Positions 30,984 to 39,624 of a stretch of 55,951 nt of DNA are shown piece by piece. Origin of the DNA: Paracoccaceae bacterium (GTDB lineage Bacteria; Pseudomonadota; Alphaproteobacteria; Rhodobacterales; Rhodobacteraceae); assembly GCA_007695345.1 (NCBI GenBank), contig REDZ01000088.1, positions 1-55,951 on the forward strand, read 5' to 3'. Position 1 is the first letter of the stretch. Every line of letters starts with the position of its first letter. The notes under the pieces were generated by a model that did not search any database, was not told the origin of the DNA, and was given only the letters and a program-made list of their open reading frames with translations. The position numbers and the translations under genes are program-made.

Positions 30984-31371
30984 TCTGTCGGCGTTCTGGC
31001 CCGCATCGGGCAGTCCGGAATATGTACCCTCATGGTTCAGCGAAACATCTCCTCTCTGCCAGATGCGCGCCGCGCGACCAACGGGCCGCAGTGGCAGGTG
31101 CTGTTTGCACCGCGATTGCGCAAGATTCTCGCAGATCCCACAATTGAGCGAACTTTGTTAACCGATATATAACTCTAGAATTTCCAGCTTGCCCGCCGCA
31201 TCGGTTTCGTCACGGGAAACAGAGGCGCCCGAATGTGTCCTTATGTCAGAATCGAGTGTAGACATGGTCAGGTCAAGCCCTTCCGGCCGCGTTTTTGCGC
31301 AGGATTGCAGATTGCATCCGGTGCACAGACACGCATGAGCCCGTCAGACCGCGCCCTACACCGGCTCGCGG
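30984..31371. other. 388-base gap without a gene
   Basis: Lies between the hybrid kinase start and the PfkB kinase stop, both on the minus strand. It holds an AT-rich patch (about 31138-31195, with TTGTTAACCGATATATAAC) that stands out from the GC-rich surroundings and probably contains the kinase promoter, but I cannot fix -35 and -10 boxes. No convincing small gene or RNA is visible. Confidence 0.5.
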
Positions 31372-32319
31372 TCAGGTTGTGCTTTCGAGGTCTGCCAGCG
31401 TCGGGGGGTTGCAGCCTGCGCGCTGGCAGTTGATCGCAGCCGCCCGCGCGGCCCGCGTTATCAGCCGCGCGATCTGTTCGGTCGAAAGTGCCTCCAACGC
31501 CGCGCGCCCCAGCGCCCCGGTTGCATGCAGCCCCTGCAGTGTTGCCGCCATGAATGTATCGCCCGCGCCCACCGTATCGACCAGATCGGTGATGGCGACA
31601 GCGGGGCAGTCCACGCGCCCGCTGCGATGCAGCGCGATGGCCCCTTCGGCCCCGCGTGTCACCAACAACAGCGCCGGGCCTGCGCTGGCGAACAGTGCAT
31701 CGGCGGCATCCTCCAGATCCGTGTCAGGCGCCCACCAGCCAAGATCCTCATCGCTCAGCTTGATCAGATCGGCCATGGCAAAGACCCGCTCCAGCCGCGC
31801 GCGATAGGCGGGATCCTCAGCACCGGGCAGCGCAGGTCGGATATTCGGATCGACAGAGATGACGAGTCCCCTGGCGCGCACCTCTTCCACAAGGCTGGCC
31901 AGCGCGTCGGCATCCGGCCCATGCATCAGCCCGATTGATCCCAGATGCAGCGCCTGGGCCCCCTCCGGCAGCGCAGCGCGCAAACCTTCCAGCGTCACAT
32001 CGCGATCGGCCACCCCCTCACGGTAGAACTGGTAGCGCGGCTGGCCATCGTCCAGCGCGACCAGCGCCATCGAGGTCGGGCGCGGGCTGCGCCCGCCCAG
32101 CAGCGCCACATGATCGGTCTCGAGTGCCGCGGCCAGGCGCTCGCCCATCGGGTCCGTCGCAATGGGTGTGATATAGCCCGCCGGCGCCGACAACCGCCCC
32201 AGCGCGCGCGCGCAATTATAGGGCGACCCGCCCACGATGGCCCGAAATTCTGGCACGCCCTCTGGCGTCACCCGGCTCTGGATCATGTCGATCAGGTTTT
32301 CTCCCGCGCACAGGATCAT
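31372..32319 (-). CDS. PfkB-family carbohydrate kinase (fructokinase-like)
   Basis: A 315-aa ribokinase-fold sugar kinase. The N-terminal signature IVGGSPYNCARALGRLSA contains the GG-x-N substrate motif and the C-terminal DTVGAGDTFMAATL holds the catalytic aspartate and anion hole. The start at 32319 (MILCAGENLIDM) follows AGGAGG; the frame continues upstream but without homology. The sugar is uncertain: fructose, 2-keto-3-deoxygluconate or a ribose-like substrate. It stands alone, divergent from the methylamine operon, with no transporter or repressor beside it. Confidence 0.9.
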   Translation of the reverse strand: MILCAGENLIDMIQSRVTPEGVPEFRAIVGGSPYNCARALGRLSAPAGYITPIATDPMGERLAAALETDHVALLGGRSPRPTSMALVALDDGQPRYQFYREGVADRDVTLEGLRAALPEGAQALHLGSIGLMHGPDADALASLVEEVRARGLVISVDPNIRPALPGAEDPAYRARLERVFAMADLIKLSDEDLGWWAPDTDLEDAADALFASAGPALLLVTRGAEGAIALHRSGRVDCPAVAITDLVDTVGAGDTFMAATLQGLHATGALGRAALEALSTEQIARLITRAARAAAINCQRAGCNPPTLADLESTT

Positions 32320-32519
32320 CTTGCCCCCTCCTGAAACAATGTCGGGTCTGACATCCTCGCTTGGCGCCGTCAGGTCAAGCCATACTTGCCCGGCAACACC
32401 GCGCAGGGGGCCGACCGAAATCCGTGATCCGAGTCGCATTTGACGACGTGTCTGTCAGTTTTCAGCACCCCGCCCGATCCGTCAGCCGCTAGGTTCGACA
32501 TGCAAGCAAGAGGTTGCCC

Positions 32520-33770
32520 ATGCGCTATTCCGGCTTTCGGATACTTCAACAGGCCCTGACCGGCCACAAGGGCTGGACCCCGGCCTGGCGCAACCCCGAC
32601 CCGCAGCCGCATTACGACTATGTCATCGTGGGCGGTGGCGGGCACGGTCTGGCGACCGCCTATTATCTGGCCAGGCAGTTTCGCCAAAGCCGGATCGCCG
32701 TGCTGGAGAAGGGCTGGATCGGTGGCGGTAATGTGGGGCGCAACACCACGATCATCCGCTCGAACTACCTGCTGGACGGCAATGAGCCCTTCTACGAATT
32801 CTCGCTCAGGCTGTGGGAGGGGCTGGAGCAGGATTTCAACTATAACGCCATGGTCAGCCAGCGCGGCATCCTGAACCTGTTTCACAGCGACGCCCAGCGC
32901 GACGCCTATATCCGGCGTGGCAATGCCATGCGCCTGCATGGCGCCGATGCCGAATTGCTGGACCGCGACCAGGTCCGCCGCGCATACCCGTTTCTCGATT
33001 TCGACAATGCCCGCTTTCCCATCAAGGGCGGGCTGGCGCAGCGCCGGGGCGGGACGGTGCGGCACGATGCGGTGGCCTGGGGCTATGCGCGCGGGGCCGA
33101 TCAGCGCGGGGTCGATATCATCCAGAACTGCGCGGTCACGGGCCTGCGCATCGAGAATGGCCGCTGCACAGGCGTGGACACAACGCGCGGCGTCATCGGC
33201 GCGGGCAAGGTCGGCGTGGCGGTCGCGGGCAATTCCTCACGCGTGATGGCGATGGCGGGGCTGCGCCTGCCGATCGAATCCCACGTTCTGCAGGCTTTCG
33301 TCTCGGAGGGGCTGAAGCCCGTCCTGCCCGGTGTCATCACCTTTGGCGCGGGCCATTTCTATTGCAGCCAGTCCGACAAGGGGGGTCTGGTCTTTGGCGG
33401 CGACCTCGACGGCTATAATTCCTACGCCCAGCGCGGCAACCTGCCCGTGATCGAGGATGTGGCCGAGGGCGGCATGGCGCTCTTTCCCGGCCTTGGCCGC
33501 GTGCGGCTGTTGCGCGCATGGGGCGGCGTGATGGACATGTCGATGGACGGCTCGCCCATCATCGACCGCACGCCCGTCGAAGGGCTCTATCTCAATGGCG
33601 GCTGGTGCTATGGCGGGTTCAAGGCCACGCCCGCATCGGGTTGGTGTTTCGCGCATCTGCTGGCCACGGACCAGCCCCACCCGACCGCCACGGCCTACCG
33701 GCTCGACCGCTTCGCGCGCGGCCTCATGATCGATGAAAAAGGCGTGGGCGCGCAGCCCAATCTGCATTGA
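32520..33770 (+). CDS. mgdA: N-methylglutamate dehydrogenase subunit A (sarcosine oxidase beta-like)
   Basis: Flavoprotein subunit (416 aa) of a heterotetrameric amine dehydrogenase. In the methylamine pathway it oxidises N-methylglutamate, returning glutamate and passing the methyl group to tetrahydrofolate. The FAD motif DYVIVGGGGHGLATAYYLA is at about residues 33-51; RGGTVRHDAVAWG holds His182, which corresponds to the histidine that binds FMN covalently in sarcosine oxidase beta subunits (family knowledge). The C-terminal GGWCYGGFKATPASG closes the FAD site. The ATG at 32520 has AAGAGG upstream; a TTG two codons earlier is less likely. Sequence alone fits SoxB; the mgs and gmaS genes downstream decide for MgdA. 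Confidence 0.85.
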   Translation: MRYSGFRILQQALTGHKGWTPAWRNPDPQPHYDYVIVGGGGHGLATAYYLARQFRQSRIAVLEKGWIGGGNVGRNTTIIRSNYLLDGNEPFYEFSLRLWEGLEQDFNYNAMVSQRGILNLFHSDAQRDAYIRRGNAMRLHGADAELLDRDQVRRAYPFLDFDNARFPIKGGLAQRRGGTVRHDAVAWGYARGADQRGVDIIQNCAVTGLRIENGRCTGVDTTRGVIGAGKVGVAVAGNSSRVMAMAGLRLPIESHVLQAFVSEGLKPVLPGVITFGAGHFYCSQSDKGGLVFGGDLDGYNSYAQRGNLPVIEDVAEGGMALFPGLGRVRLLRAWGGVMDMSMDGSPIIDRTPVEGLYLNGGWCYGGFKATPASGWCFAHLLATDQPHPTATAYRLDRFARGLMIDEKGVGAQPNLH

Positions 33771-33780
33771 GAGTCCACAT

Positions 33781-33810
33781 GCTTCATCTTGCCAGAAATA
33801 CTCGAATACC
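33781..33810 (+). repeat. Intergenic repeat copy C
   Basis: GCTTCATCTTGCCAGAAATA plus CTCGAATACC lies in the 79-base gap between mgdA and mgdB and matches the element at 23591-23620 at 27 of 30 positions. It sits inside an operon, so it is unlikely to be an efficient terminator in this orientation. Confidence 0.65.
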
Positions 33811-33849
33811 CCGTCCCGCCCCGGCGCAGCACCTGCGAGGGCGACGGCC

Positions 33850-34137
33850 ATGATCATCAATCATCCGCTACTGGGTCCCTGCGATGCGCAGGAATTCACC
33901 TACCTGGGCGATGCGTCGCTGCTTCACCGCCCCGATGGCATGGCCGAGGGCGCGGCAGATGCCTTTGTCGATTACAGCTATCCGCGCGAGAACCCCGCGG
34001 GGCTGCACCGCGAATTGTGGTTTCACGAACAGGGGGACCGGTCCTGGCTGGTCGTCACCCGCGATACCGTCACGCATGAGATCACCCAGGTGGAACTGGC
34101 CAGCGACGTGGCCCGCAGAGAGGGGCGCAGCCGATGA
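33850..34137 (+). CDS. mgdB: N-methylglutamate dehydrogenase subunit B (sarcosine oxidase delta-like)
   Basis: Small subunit (95 aa) of the heterotetramer. It keeps the family core EFTYLGDASLLHRP and RELWFHEQGDRSWLVVTRDT. In sarcosine oxidase delta subunits this region binds zinc through paired cysteines near the N-terminus and a histidine plus a cysteine later; here only one cysteine remains (Cys11) and the late cysteine is replaced in HEQGDRSW. GAGGGC serves as ribosome site for the ATG at 33850. The stop overlaps mgdC by four bases. Confidence 0.85.
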   Translation: MIINHPLLGPCDAQEFTYLGDASLLHRPDGMAEGAADAFVDYSYPRENPAGLHRELWFHEQGDRSWLVVTRDTVTHEITQVELASDVARREGRSR

Positions 34138-37079
34138 GACTCCCGTCCGGCGGTCAGATCGACCGCGCGCGCAAGCTCTCCTTCCGCTTCAATGGGCAGT
34201 ATTACAAGGGCCATCCCGGGGATACGCTCGCCTCGGCGCTTCTGGCCAATGGCGTGCGGCTCATGGGGCGGTCCTTCAAGTATCATCGCCCGCGCGGGGT
34301 GCTGAGCGCGGGCAGCGAGGAACCCAATGCGCTGGTCGAACTGCGCAGCGGCGCGCGGCAGGAACCCAATACCCGCGCGACCACGACCGAACTGTTCGAC
34401 GGGCTGCGCGCCGAGCCGCAGAATGCCTGGCCATCGCTGAAATTCGACGCACTGGCCCTCAATGACGCGCTCTCGCCCTTTCTGACCGCGGGGTTCTATT
34501 ACAAGACCTTCATGTGGCCCGCCGCGTTCTGGGAAAAGCTCTATGAGCCGATCATCCGTCGCGCGGCCGGGCTGGGCGCGATCACCACACAGCCCGATCC
34601 GGACAGCTACGACAAGGGCTTTTTGCATTGCGACCTGCTGATCATCGGCGCTGGGCCTGCCGGGCTGATGGCCGCGCTGAGCGCGGGGCGCGCGGGCGCG
34701 CGGGTGATCCTTGCGGATGAGGATTTCCGCATGGGCGGGCGGCTGAATGCCGAGAGCTTTTCCATCAGCGACATGGCCGGGGCCGACTGGGCCGCACAGG
34801 CGGTCGCGGAACTGGGCGCATTGCCCAATGTGCGCCTGATGCCGCGCACGACCGTGATCGGTGCGTTCGATCACGGCATCTATGGCGCACTCGAGCGTGT
34901 CGCCGACCATCTGCCCACACCGCCCGAGGGCAAGCCGCGCCAGATCCTCTGGCGTGTCTATTCGCGCCGCGCGATCCTGTGCGCGGGCGCGATCGAGCGG
35001 CCCGTCGCTTTCGCCAATAACGACCGCCCCGGCATCCTGACCTCCGGTGCGCTGCGCGCCTATGCCAATCGCTGGGCGGTCTGCCCGGCGGATACTGTGG
35101 CCGTGTTCACCAACAATGATGATGGCCACCGAACGGCGGCCGATTTGCTGGCGCGCGGCATCAAGGTCGCCGCCGTGATCGACACCCGCGCCGGGGCCCC
35201 GCCGCTGGACGGGGTCGAGGTGATCAGCGGGGCGCAGGTCATCGATACAGCCGGGCGGCTGGGGCTGCGCTCGATCACTGTGCGGCCCGCAGGGGGCGAC
35301 ATTCGCAAACTTACGGTCGGCGCGCTGGGTGTCGCGGGCGGATGGAACCCCAATGTCGCGCTGACCTGTCACCAGCGCGCGCGGCCTGTCTGGGACGCCG
35401 AGATTGCCGCTTTCGTGCCAGGAGGGGAACTGCCGCCGGGCCTGTCGGTCGCGGGCGCGGCGGCGGGGCAGTTCAGCACCCATGCTGCGCTTGCGGGCGG
35501 GGGCGCGCAGGCGGCACAGGCGCTGGACGATCTGGGCATTGCCGCCAGCGTCCCCGACCTGCCGCAGGCCGAGGATGCGCCCACCCGCATTACCCCTTTC
35601 TGGCATGTGAAGGGCGACGCGCGTGCCTGGCTCGATTTCCAGAACGATGTGACTGTCAAGGACGTGCACCTCGCCCATCAGGAGGGGTTCAGATCGGTTG
35701 AGCATCTGAAACGCTACACCACGCTGGGCATGGCGACCGATCAGGGCAAGACTGCCAATCTGGGTGGGCTGGCGGTGATGGCCGAACTGACCGGCAGCAG
35801 CATCGCGCAGACCGGCACCACCATGTTCCGCCCGCCCTATACGCCCGTTGCAATGGGCGCATTGGCAGGCCGGTCGCGCGGGGCGGAGTTCCGTCCCCGC
35901 CGCCTGACACCCAGCCATCACTGGGCCGTCGAGCAGGGCGCAGTCTTTGTCGAGGTCGGGCTGTGGATGCGGGCGCAATGGTTCCCGCGCGCGGGCGAAA
36001 CCCAATGGCGCGAGAGTGTGGACCGCGAGGTGCTGGCCACGCGCGGCTCGGTCGGCGTCTGCGATGTCACGACACTGGGCAAGATTGATGTGCAGGGGCG
36101 CGATGCGGCGGAATTCCTGAACCGCATCTATTGCAACGGCTTCGCGAAACTGCCCGTGGGCCGCGTGCGCTACGGGCTGATGCTGCGCGAGGACGGCATC
36201 GCCTTTGACGATGGCACAGCGGCCCGGCTGGCCGAGGATCATGTCGTCGTCACCACGACCACGGCCAATGCTGTGCCGGTCTATCGCCATATGGAATTTG
36301 CGCGCCAGTGCCTGTGGCCGGACATGGATGTGCAGCTGATCTCGACGACCGAGGCCTGGGCGCAATTCGCCATCGCGGGGCCCAATGCGCGCAAGCTGTT
36401 GCAGAAGATCGTGGACCCGGCTTTCGATATCTCGAATGAGGCGTTCCCCTTCATGGCCTGCGCCGAAATCACGGTCTGCAATGGCTGCCCCGCGCGACTG
36501 TTCCGCATCTCCTTCTCGGGTGAACTGGCCTATGAACTCGCCGTCCCCACCCGATACGGCGATGCGCTGATGCGCCGGATCATGGCCGAGGGGGCGGAAT
36601 TCGACGTGACCCCCTATGGCACCGAGGCGCTGGGCGTCATGCGGATCGAGAAAGGCCATGCTGCGGGCAATGAGCTGAACGGCCAGATCACGGCGCTGAA
36701 CCTTGGCATGGGGCGTATGGTCAGCACGAAAAAGGATTCGATCGGCGCGGTCCTGTCGCGGCGCGAGGGGCTGTCGGACCCGCAGGGCCTGCGCCTGGTC
36801 GGGCTGAAGGCGCGCGATCCGCAAAGCCGCATCACGGCAGGCGCGCATTTGCTGGAACAGGGCGCCAGTGCGGTGGCGGCGAATGATCTGGGCTATGTCA
36901 CATCCGCCTGCTACTCGCCCACGTTGCAGGGCCATATCGCGCTCGGGTTTGTGAAGAACGGGCCGGCAAGGATGGGCGCGACCTTGCGCGCCGCCAGCCC
37001 CCTGACTGGCGCGGATACAGAGGTCGAGATCGTCCCACCCCATTTTGTTGACCCGGAAGGAGAGCGTCTGCGTGCATGA
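34134..37079 (+). CDS. mgdC: N-methylglutamate dehydrogenase subunit C (sarcosine oxidase alpha-like)
   Basis: Large subunit (981 aa). The N-terminal 100 residues form the ferredoxin-like domain of SoxA proteins (LMGRSFKYHRPRGVLSAGS). A pyridine-nucleotide domain starts near 165 (CDLLIIGAGPAGLMAAL) and contains the second dinucleotide fold. The last 400 residues are a GcvT-like tetrahydrofolate domain (GVCDVTTLGKIDVQGRDAAE, SFSGELAYELAVP, EALGVMRIEKGH) that takes over the oxidised methyl group. ATGA overlap with mgdB, 8-base overlap with mgdD. A methyl group leaving as methylene-tetrahydrofolate rather than free formaldehyde is expected from the family. Confidence 0.88.
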   Translation: MRLPSGGQIDRARKLSFRFNGQYYKGHPGDTLASALLANGVRLMGRSFKYHRPRGVLSAGSEEPNALVELRSGARQEPNTRATTTELFDGLRAEPQNAWPSLKFDALALNDALSPFLTAGFYYKTFMWPAAFWEKLYEPIIRRAAGLGAITTQPDPDSYDKGFLHCDLLIIGAGPAGLMAALSAGRAGARVILADEDFRMGGRLNAESFSISDMAGADWAAQAVAELGALPNVRLMPRTTVIGAFDHGIYGALERVADHLPTPPEGKPRQILWRVYSRRAILCAGAIERPVAFANNDRPGILTSGALRAYANRWAVCPADTVAVFTNNDDGHRTAADLLARGIKVAAVIDTRAGAPPLDGVEVISGAQVIDTAGRLGLRSITVRPAGGDIRKLTVGALGVAGGWNPNVALTCHQRARPVWDAEIAAFVPGGELPPGLSVAGAAAGQFSTHAALAGGGAQAAQALDDLGIAASVPDLPQAEDAPTRITPFWHVKGDARAWLDFQNDVTVKDVHLAHQEGFRSVEHLKRYTTLGMATDQGKTANLGGLAVMAELTGSSIAQTGTTMFRPPYTPVAMGALAGRSRGAEFRPRRLTPSHHWAVEQGAVFVEVGLWMRAQWFPRAGETQWRESVDREVLATRGSVGVCDVTTLGKIDVQGRDAAEFLNRIYCNGFAKLPVGRVRYGLMLREDGIAFDDGTAARLAEDHVVVTTTTANAVPVYRHMEFARQCLWPDMDVQLISTTEAWAQFAIAGPNARKLLQKIVDPAFDISNEAFPFMACAEITVCNGCPARLFRISFSGELAYELAVPTRYGDALMRRIMAEGAEFDVTPYGTEALGVMRIEKGHAAGNELNGQITALNLGMGRMVSTKKDSIGAVLSRREGLSDPQGLRLVGLKARDPQSRITAGAHLLEQGASAVAANDLGYVTSACYSPTLQGHIALGFVKNGPARMGATLRAASPLTGADTEVEIVPPHFVDPEGERLRA

Positions 37080-37632
37080 TCTGTCCCCCCTGACCGCGTT
37101 GGGTGCAGCGGCCCCGCGCTCCGACACCATCGGCCCCGTCACCCTGCGCGAGGAACCGGACCGGGCGCTGGCGTCGGTCGCCGCCCGCACGGATCAGGCG
37201 ACCGTCTGTCAGGCCGCGCTGGCCCGCTTTCTGGGGGTCGCGGCACCCGGCATCGCGCAGCATGTCAGCGGTGCTGACCTGTCCGCCTTCTGGATCGGCC
37301 CCGCGTCCTGGATGATCGAGGCACCAAATGACCGCCACCCCGATCTGGCCGGCAAGGCAAAGGCGGCATTGGGCGATGCTGCCAGCGTCACCGACCAGAG
37401 CGGTGCATGGGTCCGACTGGACATGACCGGCGACAGGGTCGTGCAGGTGATGGAACGGCTGTGCAATCTGGATATGGGCATCATGCCCCCCGGCAAGGCC
37501 CGGCGCACGGTGATCGATCATCTGGGCTGCTACGTCATCCGCCACGCGCAGGGCGTCACGATTTATGGCCCCCGCTCGGGCGCGAAAAGCCTGCACCACG
37601 CGGTCATCACGGCGATGCACTCGGCGCTGTGA
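37072..37632 (+). CDS. mgdD: N-methylglutamate dehydrogenase subunit D (sarcosine oxidase gamma-like)
   Basis: Fourth subunit (186 aa), a GcvT-related protein that packs against the alpha-like subunit. I start it at the GTG at 37072: AAGGAGAG lies about eight bases upstream and the GTG overlaps the mgdC stop by eight bases. The frame is open to an ATG at 37045, inside mgdC. GPASWMIEAP and GKARRTVIDHLGCYVIRH are family-like. Its last 26 bases overlap the end of the convergent regulator gene. Confidence 0.85.
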   Translation: MHDLSPLTALGAAAPRSDTIGPVTLREEPDRALASVAARTDQATVCQAALARFLGVAAPGIAQHVSGADLSAFWIGPASWMIEAPNDRHPDLAGKAKAALGDAASVTDQSGAWVRLDMTGDRVVQVMERLCNLDMGIMPPGKARRTVIDHLGCYVIRHAQGVTIYGPRSGAKSLHHAVITAMHSAL

Positions 37633-38656
37633 CCGCAGGCAGGGGCGCATTGTCACGCACACGGAACATGTTGACCTTGCGGCGATCCTCTTCCGGCGTC
37701 AGTCCATAGGTTTCTGCATATCGGCTGCGGAAGGGGCTGGCGCTGGCATAGCCGATGGCCAGCGCAATCTCGCGCATCGAGCGGTTGGAATACAGGACAA
37801 GCTGGCGCGCGGCGGCCAGCCGCATCTCGCGATATTGGACCAGCGGGGTTTTCCCTGTCAGCGACTTGAACAGGCGTTCCAGATGACGCGGCGAAATGCC
37901 GATCTGGTCACTGATATCGGCAATCCCGATCGGGTCTTCCAGATTTTCAGACATCAGTTTCATGGCGCGGGCCAGTGGGTCGGGCAGCATGTCGGATGTG
38001 ACGGCGACCTGCGGGGCCGGGACCTTCTGGCGCACGCCCTCGCCGCGCACCAGCGGGTGCTGGAACCAGCAGGCGACCTCGGTCATCACGGCGGCACCAA
38101 GGCGACGTTCGATCAGCAACAGCGCCAGATCAAAGGCCGCCGCCGCCCCGGCCACAGTGACACGGCGCCTGTCGGGCATGATGACCGCATCCGTGGTGGC
38201 GTGATGCGGGAATTCATCAGCAAAGGCTGCCGCATAGCACCAATGTACCGACGTCACATATCCTTCCATGATCCCGGCGCGCGCCAGCAGGAACACACCC
38301 CCGCTGACCGCACCGAGTGTCGCGCCGTGCCGTTCCAGCGTGCGCAGGGCACCAAAACCGTGGCGCGGATTGTCGAACTGCGCATCGGGCGGGCTGAGCA
38401 CGATCAGATAATCGACATCACCCGCGCTGCCCAGATCGCAGGAGGGGTGAAACCGGACCATGGCGCTGCTGTCCACAGGCGCGCCCGTTTCGGAAATCAG
38501 CGTCCAGCGAAAGCCGTCCTGGCCCGAGATTTCATTGGCCGCGCGCAGCGGCTCGATCATCGAGGTCAGGCAGGCCATCGGAAAACCGGGAAAGACCAGC
38601 AACCCCAGATGTATATTTTCATTTGCGGTACCGCGACTTATACTCTCGTGACACAT
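37607..38656 (-). CDS. GlxA-type AraC-family transcriptional regulator (DJ-1/PfpI plus AraC HTH)
   Basis: A 349-aa regulator with an N-terminal DJ-1/PfpI-like domain (about 15-190; LGLLVFPGFPMACLTSMIEP, GAVSGGVFLLARAGIM) and a C-terminal AraC double helix-turn-helix (about 225-325; IADISDQIGISPRHLERLFK, AIGYASASPFRSRYAETYG). Regulators of this architecture include GbdR, which controls glycine betaine and sarcosine catabolism in pseudomonads, so control of the mgd genes is reasonable; this is inference from family and position. It ends inside mgdD, tail to tail, and is divergent from the XRE-cupin regulator 56 bases away. Confidence 0.9.
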   Translation of the reverse strand: MCHESISRGTANENIHLGLLVFPGFPMACLTSMIEPLRAANEISGQDGFRWTLISETGAPVDSSAMVRFHPSCDLGSAGDVDYLIVLSPPDAQFDNPRHGFGALRTLERHGATLGAVSGGVFLLARAGIMEGYVTSVHWCYAAAFADEFPHHATTDAVIMPDRRRVTVAGAAAAFDLALLLIERRLGAAVMTEVACWFQHPLVRGEGVRQKVPAPQVAVTSDMLPDPLARAMKLMSENLEDPIGIADISDQIGISPRHLERLFKSLTGKTPLVQYREMRLAAARQLVLYSNRSMREIALAIGYASASPFRSRYAETYGLTPEEDRRKVNMFRVRDNAPLPAVTAPSASP

Positions 38657-38712
38657 CCTGCCGTCTTTCCTGCCTCATGGGCGCTATCAACACCGGCTAT
38701 CAGGGACGCTAC

Positions 38713-39375
38713 ATGCCGCGCGCGATCAAACCAGTGGATGCCCCCGACCGCAAGGCCCGCCTTGACCAGGACCCGCACCGCCTGCGCGAGGATCGCGAGA
38801 ATGTGCTGGAAGTGGCCATCGGGCGCGAAGTGCGCGCCTATCGCCGCCAGAAGGCGATCACGGTTGCCGAGCTTGCCACGCGCACGGGACTGTCCATCGG
38901 GATGCTGTCCAAGATCGAGAACGGCAACACCTCGCCCTCGCTCACCACTTTGCAGACACTGGCCCACGCGCTGAGTGTGCCGCTGACATCCTTCTTCCGC
39001 GGGTTCGAGGAACATCGCGAGGCGGTGCATACCCGCGCGGGCGCGGGGGTCGAGATCGAACGCGCGGGCACGCGCGCCGGGCATCAATACAATCTGCTCG
39101 GCCATATCGGAGCGAATGCAAGCGGCGTCATGGTCGAGCCCTATCTGATCACACTGAACACCGAATCCGACATTTTCCCGACCTTTCAGCATGGCGGGAT
39201 CGAGACGATCTATATGCTGGAAGGCGAGCTTGGTTACCGCCACAACAAGACCCTGTATCATCTGCGCCCCGGTGACACGCTGTTTTTCGATGCCGACGCG
39301 CCGCATGGCCCCGAGGTGCTGGAGAAACTGCCCGCGCGGTATCTGTCGATCATCGCCTATCCGCAAAACGGCTGA
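38713..39375 (+). CDS. XRE-family regulator with C-terminal cupin domain
   Basis: A 220-aa regulator. The HTH (about residues 30-85; REVRAYRRQKAITVAELATR, GLSIGMLSKIENGNTSPSL) is followed by a cupin (about 145-205; TFQHGGIETIYMLEGELGY, RPGDTLFFDADAPHG) that probably binds a small molecule, perhaps a methylamine pathway intermediate. The ATG at 38713 has CAGGGA upstream; ATG at 38677 would add 12 residues. Its position directly before mgsA, with a repeat pair in the 249-base gap, makes it the leading candidate to regulate the mgsABC-gmaS genes. Confidence 0.9.
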   Translation: MPRAIKPVDAPDRKARLDQDPHRLREDRENVLEVAIGREVRAYRRQKAITVAELATRTGLSIGMLSKIENGNTSPSLTTLQTLAHALSVPLTSFFRGFEEHREAVHTRAGAGVEIERAGTRAGHQYNLLGHIGANASGVMVEPYLITLNTESDIFPTFQHGGIETIYMLEGELGYRHNKTLYHLRPGDTLFFDADAPHGPEVLEKLPARYLSIIAYPQNG

Positions 39376-39432
39376 GCCGCCCTCGGTTGGCTGGCAACAC
39401 TCTGCGCGAGACGACCGGGAAAATCAAACACA

Positions 39433-39559
39433 GAGAAATTAATTTTCCTGACGCGGGTGTTTGGTGCCACGTGTCGGGGGTCGGCTCATGCCGGTTCTCC
39501 AAGCATATGAGCAGTGCACGACTGGTGAGGGCAAAATTATGGGGAAAATAAGTTTCCTG
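39433..39559 (+). promoter_or_regulatory. Pair of near-palindromic repeats upstream of mgsA (candidate operators)
   Basis: GAGAAATTAATTTTCCTG (39433-39450) and GGGAAAATAAGTTTCCTG (39542-39559) agree at 15 of 18 positions. Each is itself near palindromic: AAATTAATTT in the first and GGAAA-N5-TTTCC in the second. They are 109 bases apart in an otherwise GC-rich gap, 66 bases before the mgsA start for the nearer one. They look like binding sites for a dimeric regulator, most simply the XRE protein encoded upstream. Confidence 0.45.
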
Positions 39560-39624
39560 TGGGTTGTGGTTTGCGGAGGGCGCTGCTAGCGTCGCGCAAA
39601 CATCCTGCATGAAGGAGTGCCCAC

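Noticed and set aside
31267-32381. 13-base direct repeat GTCAGGTCAAGCC on both sides of the PfkB kinase gene
   Set aside because: Several 13-base matches are expected by chance in 56 kb, and the copies show no symmetry.
34023-37190. 1055-codon open frame on the minus strand
   Set aside because: Antisense shadow of mgdC; no family motifs, composition dominated by Arg, Ala, Gly and His.
32520-37632. Calling this block soxBDAG, sarcosine oxidase
   Set aside because: Sequence similarity fits, but the adjacent mgsABC and gmaS genes and the altered small subunit point to N-methylglutamate dehydrogenase.
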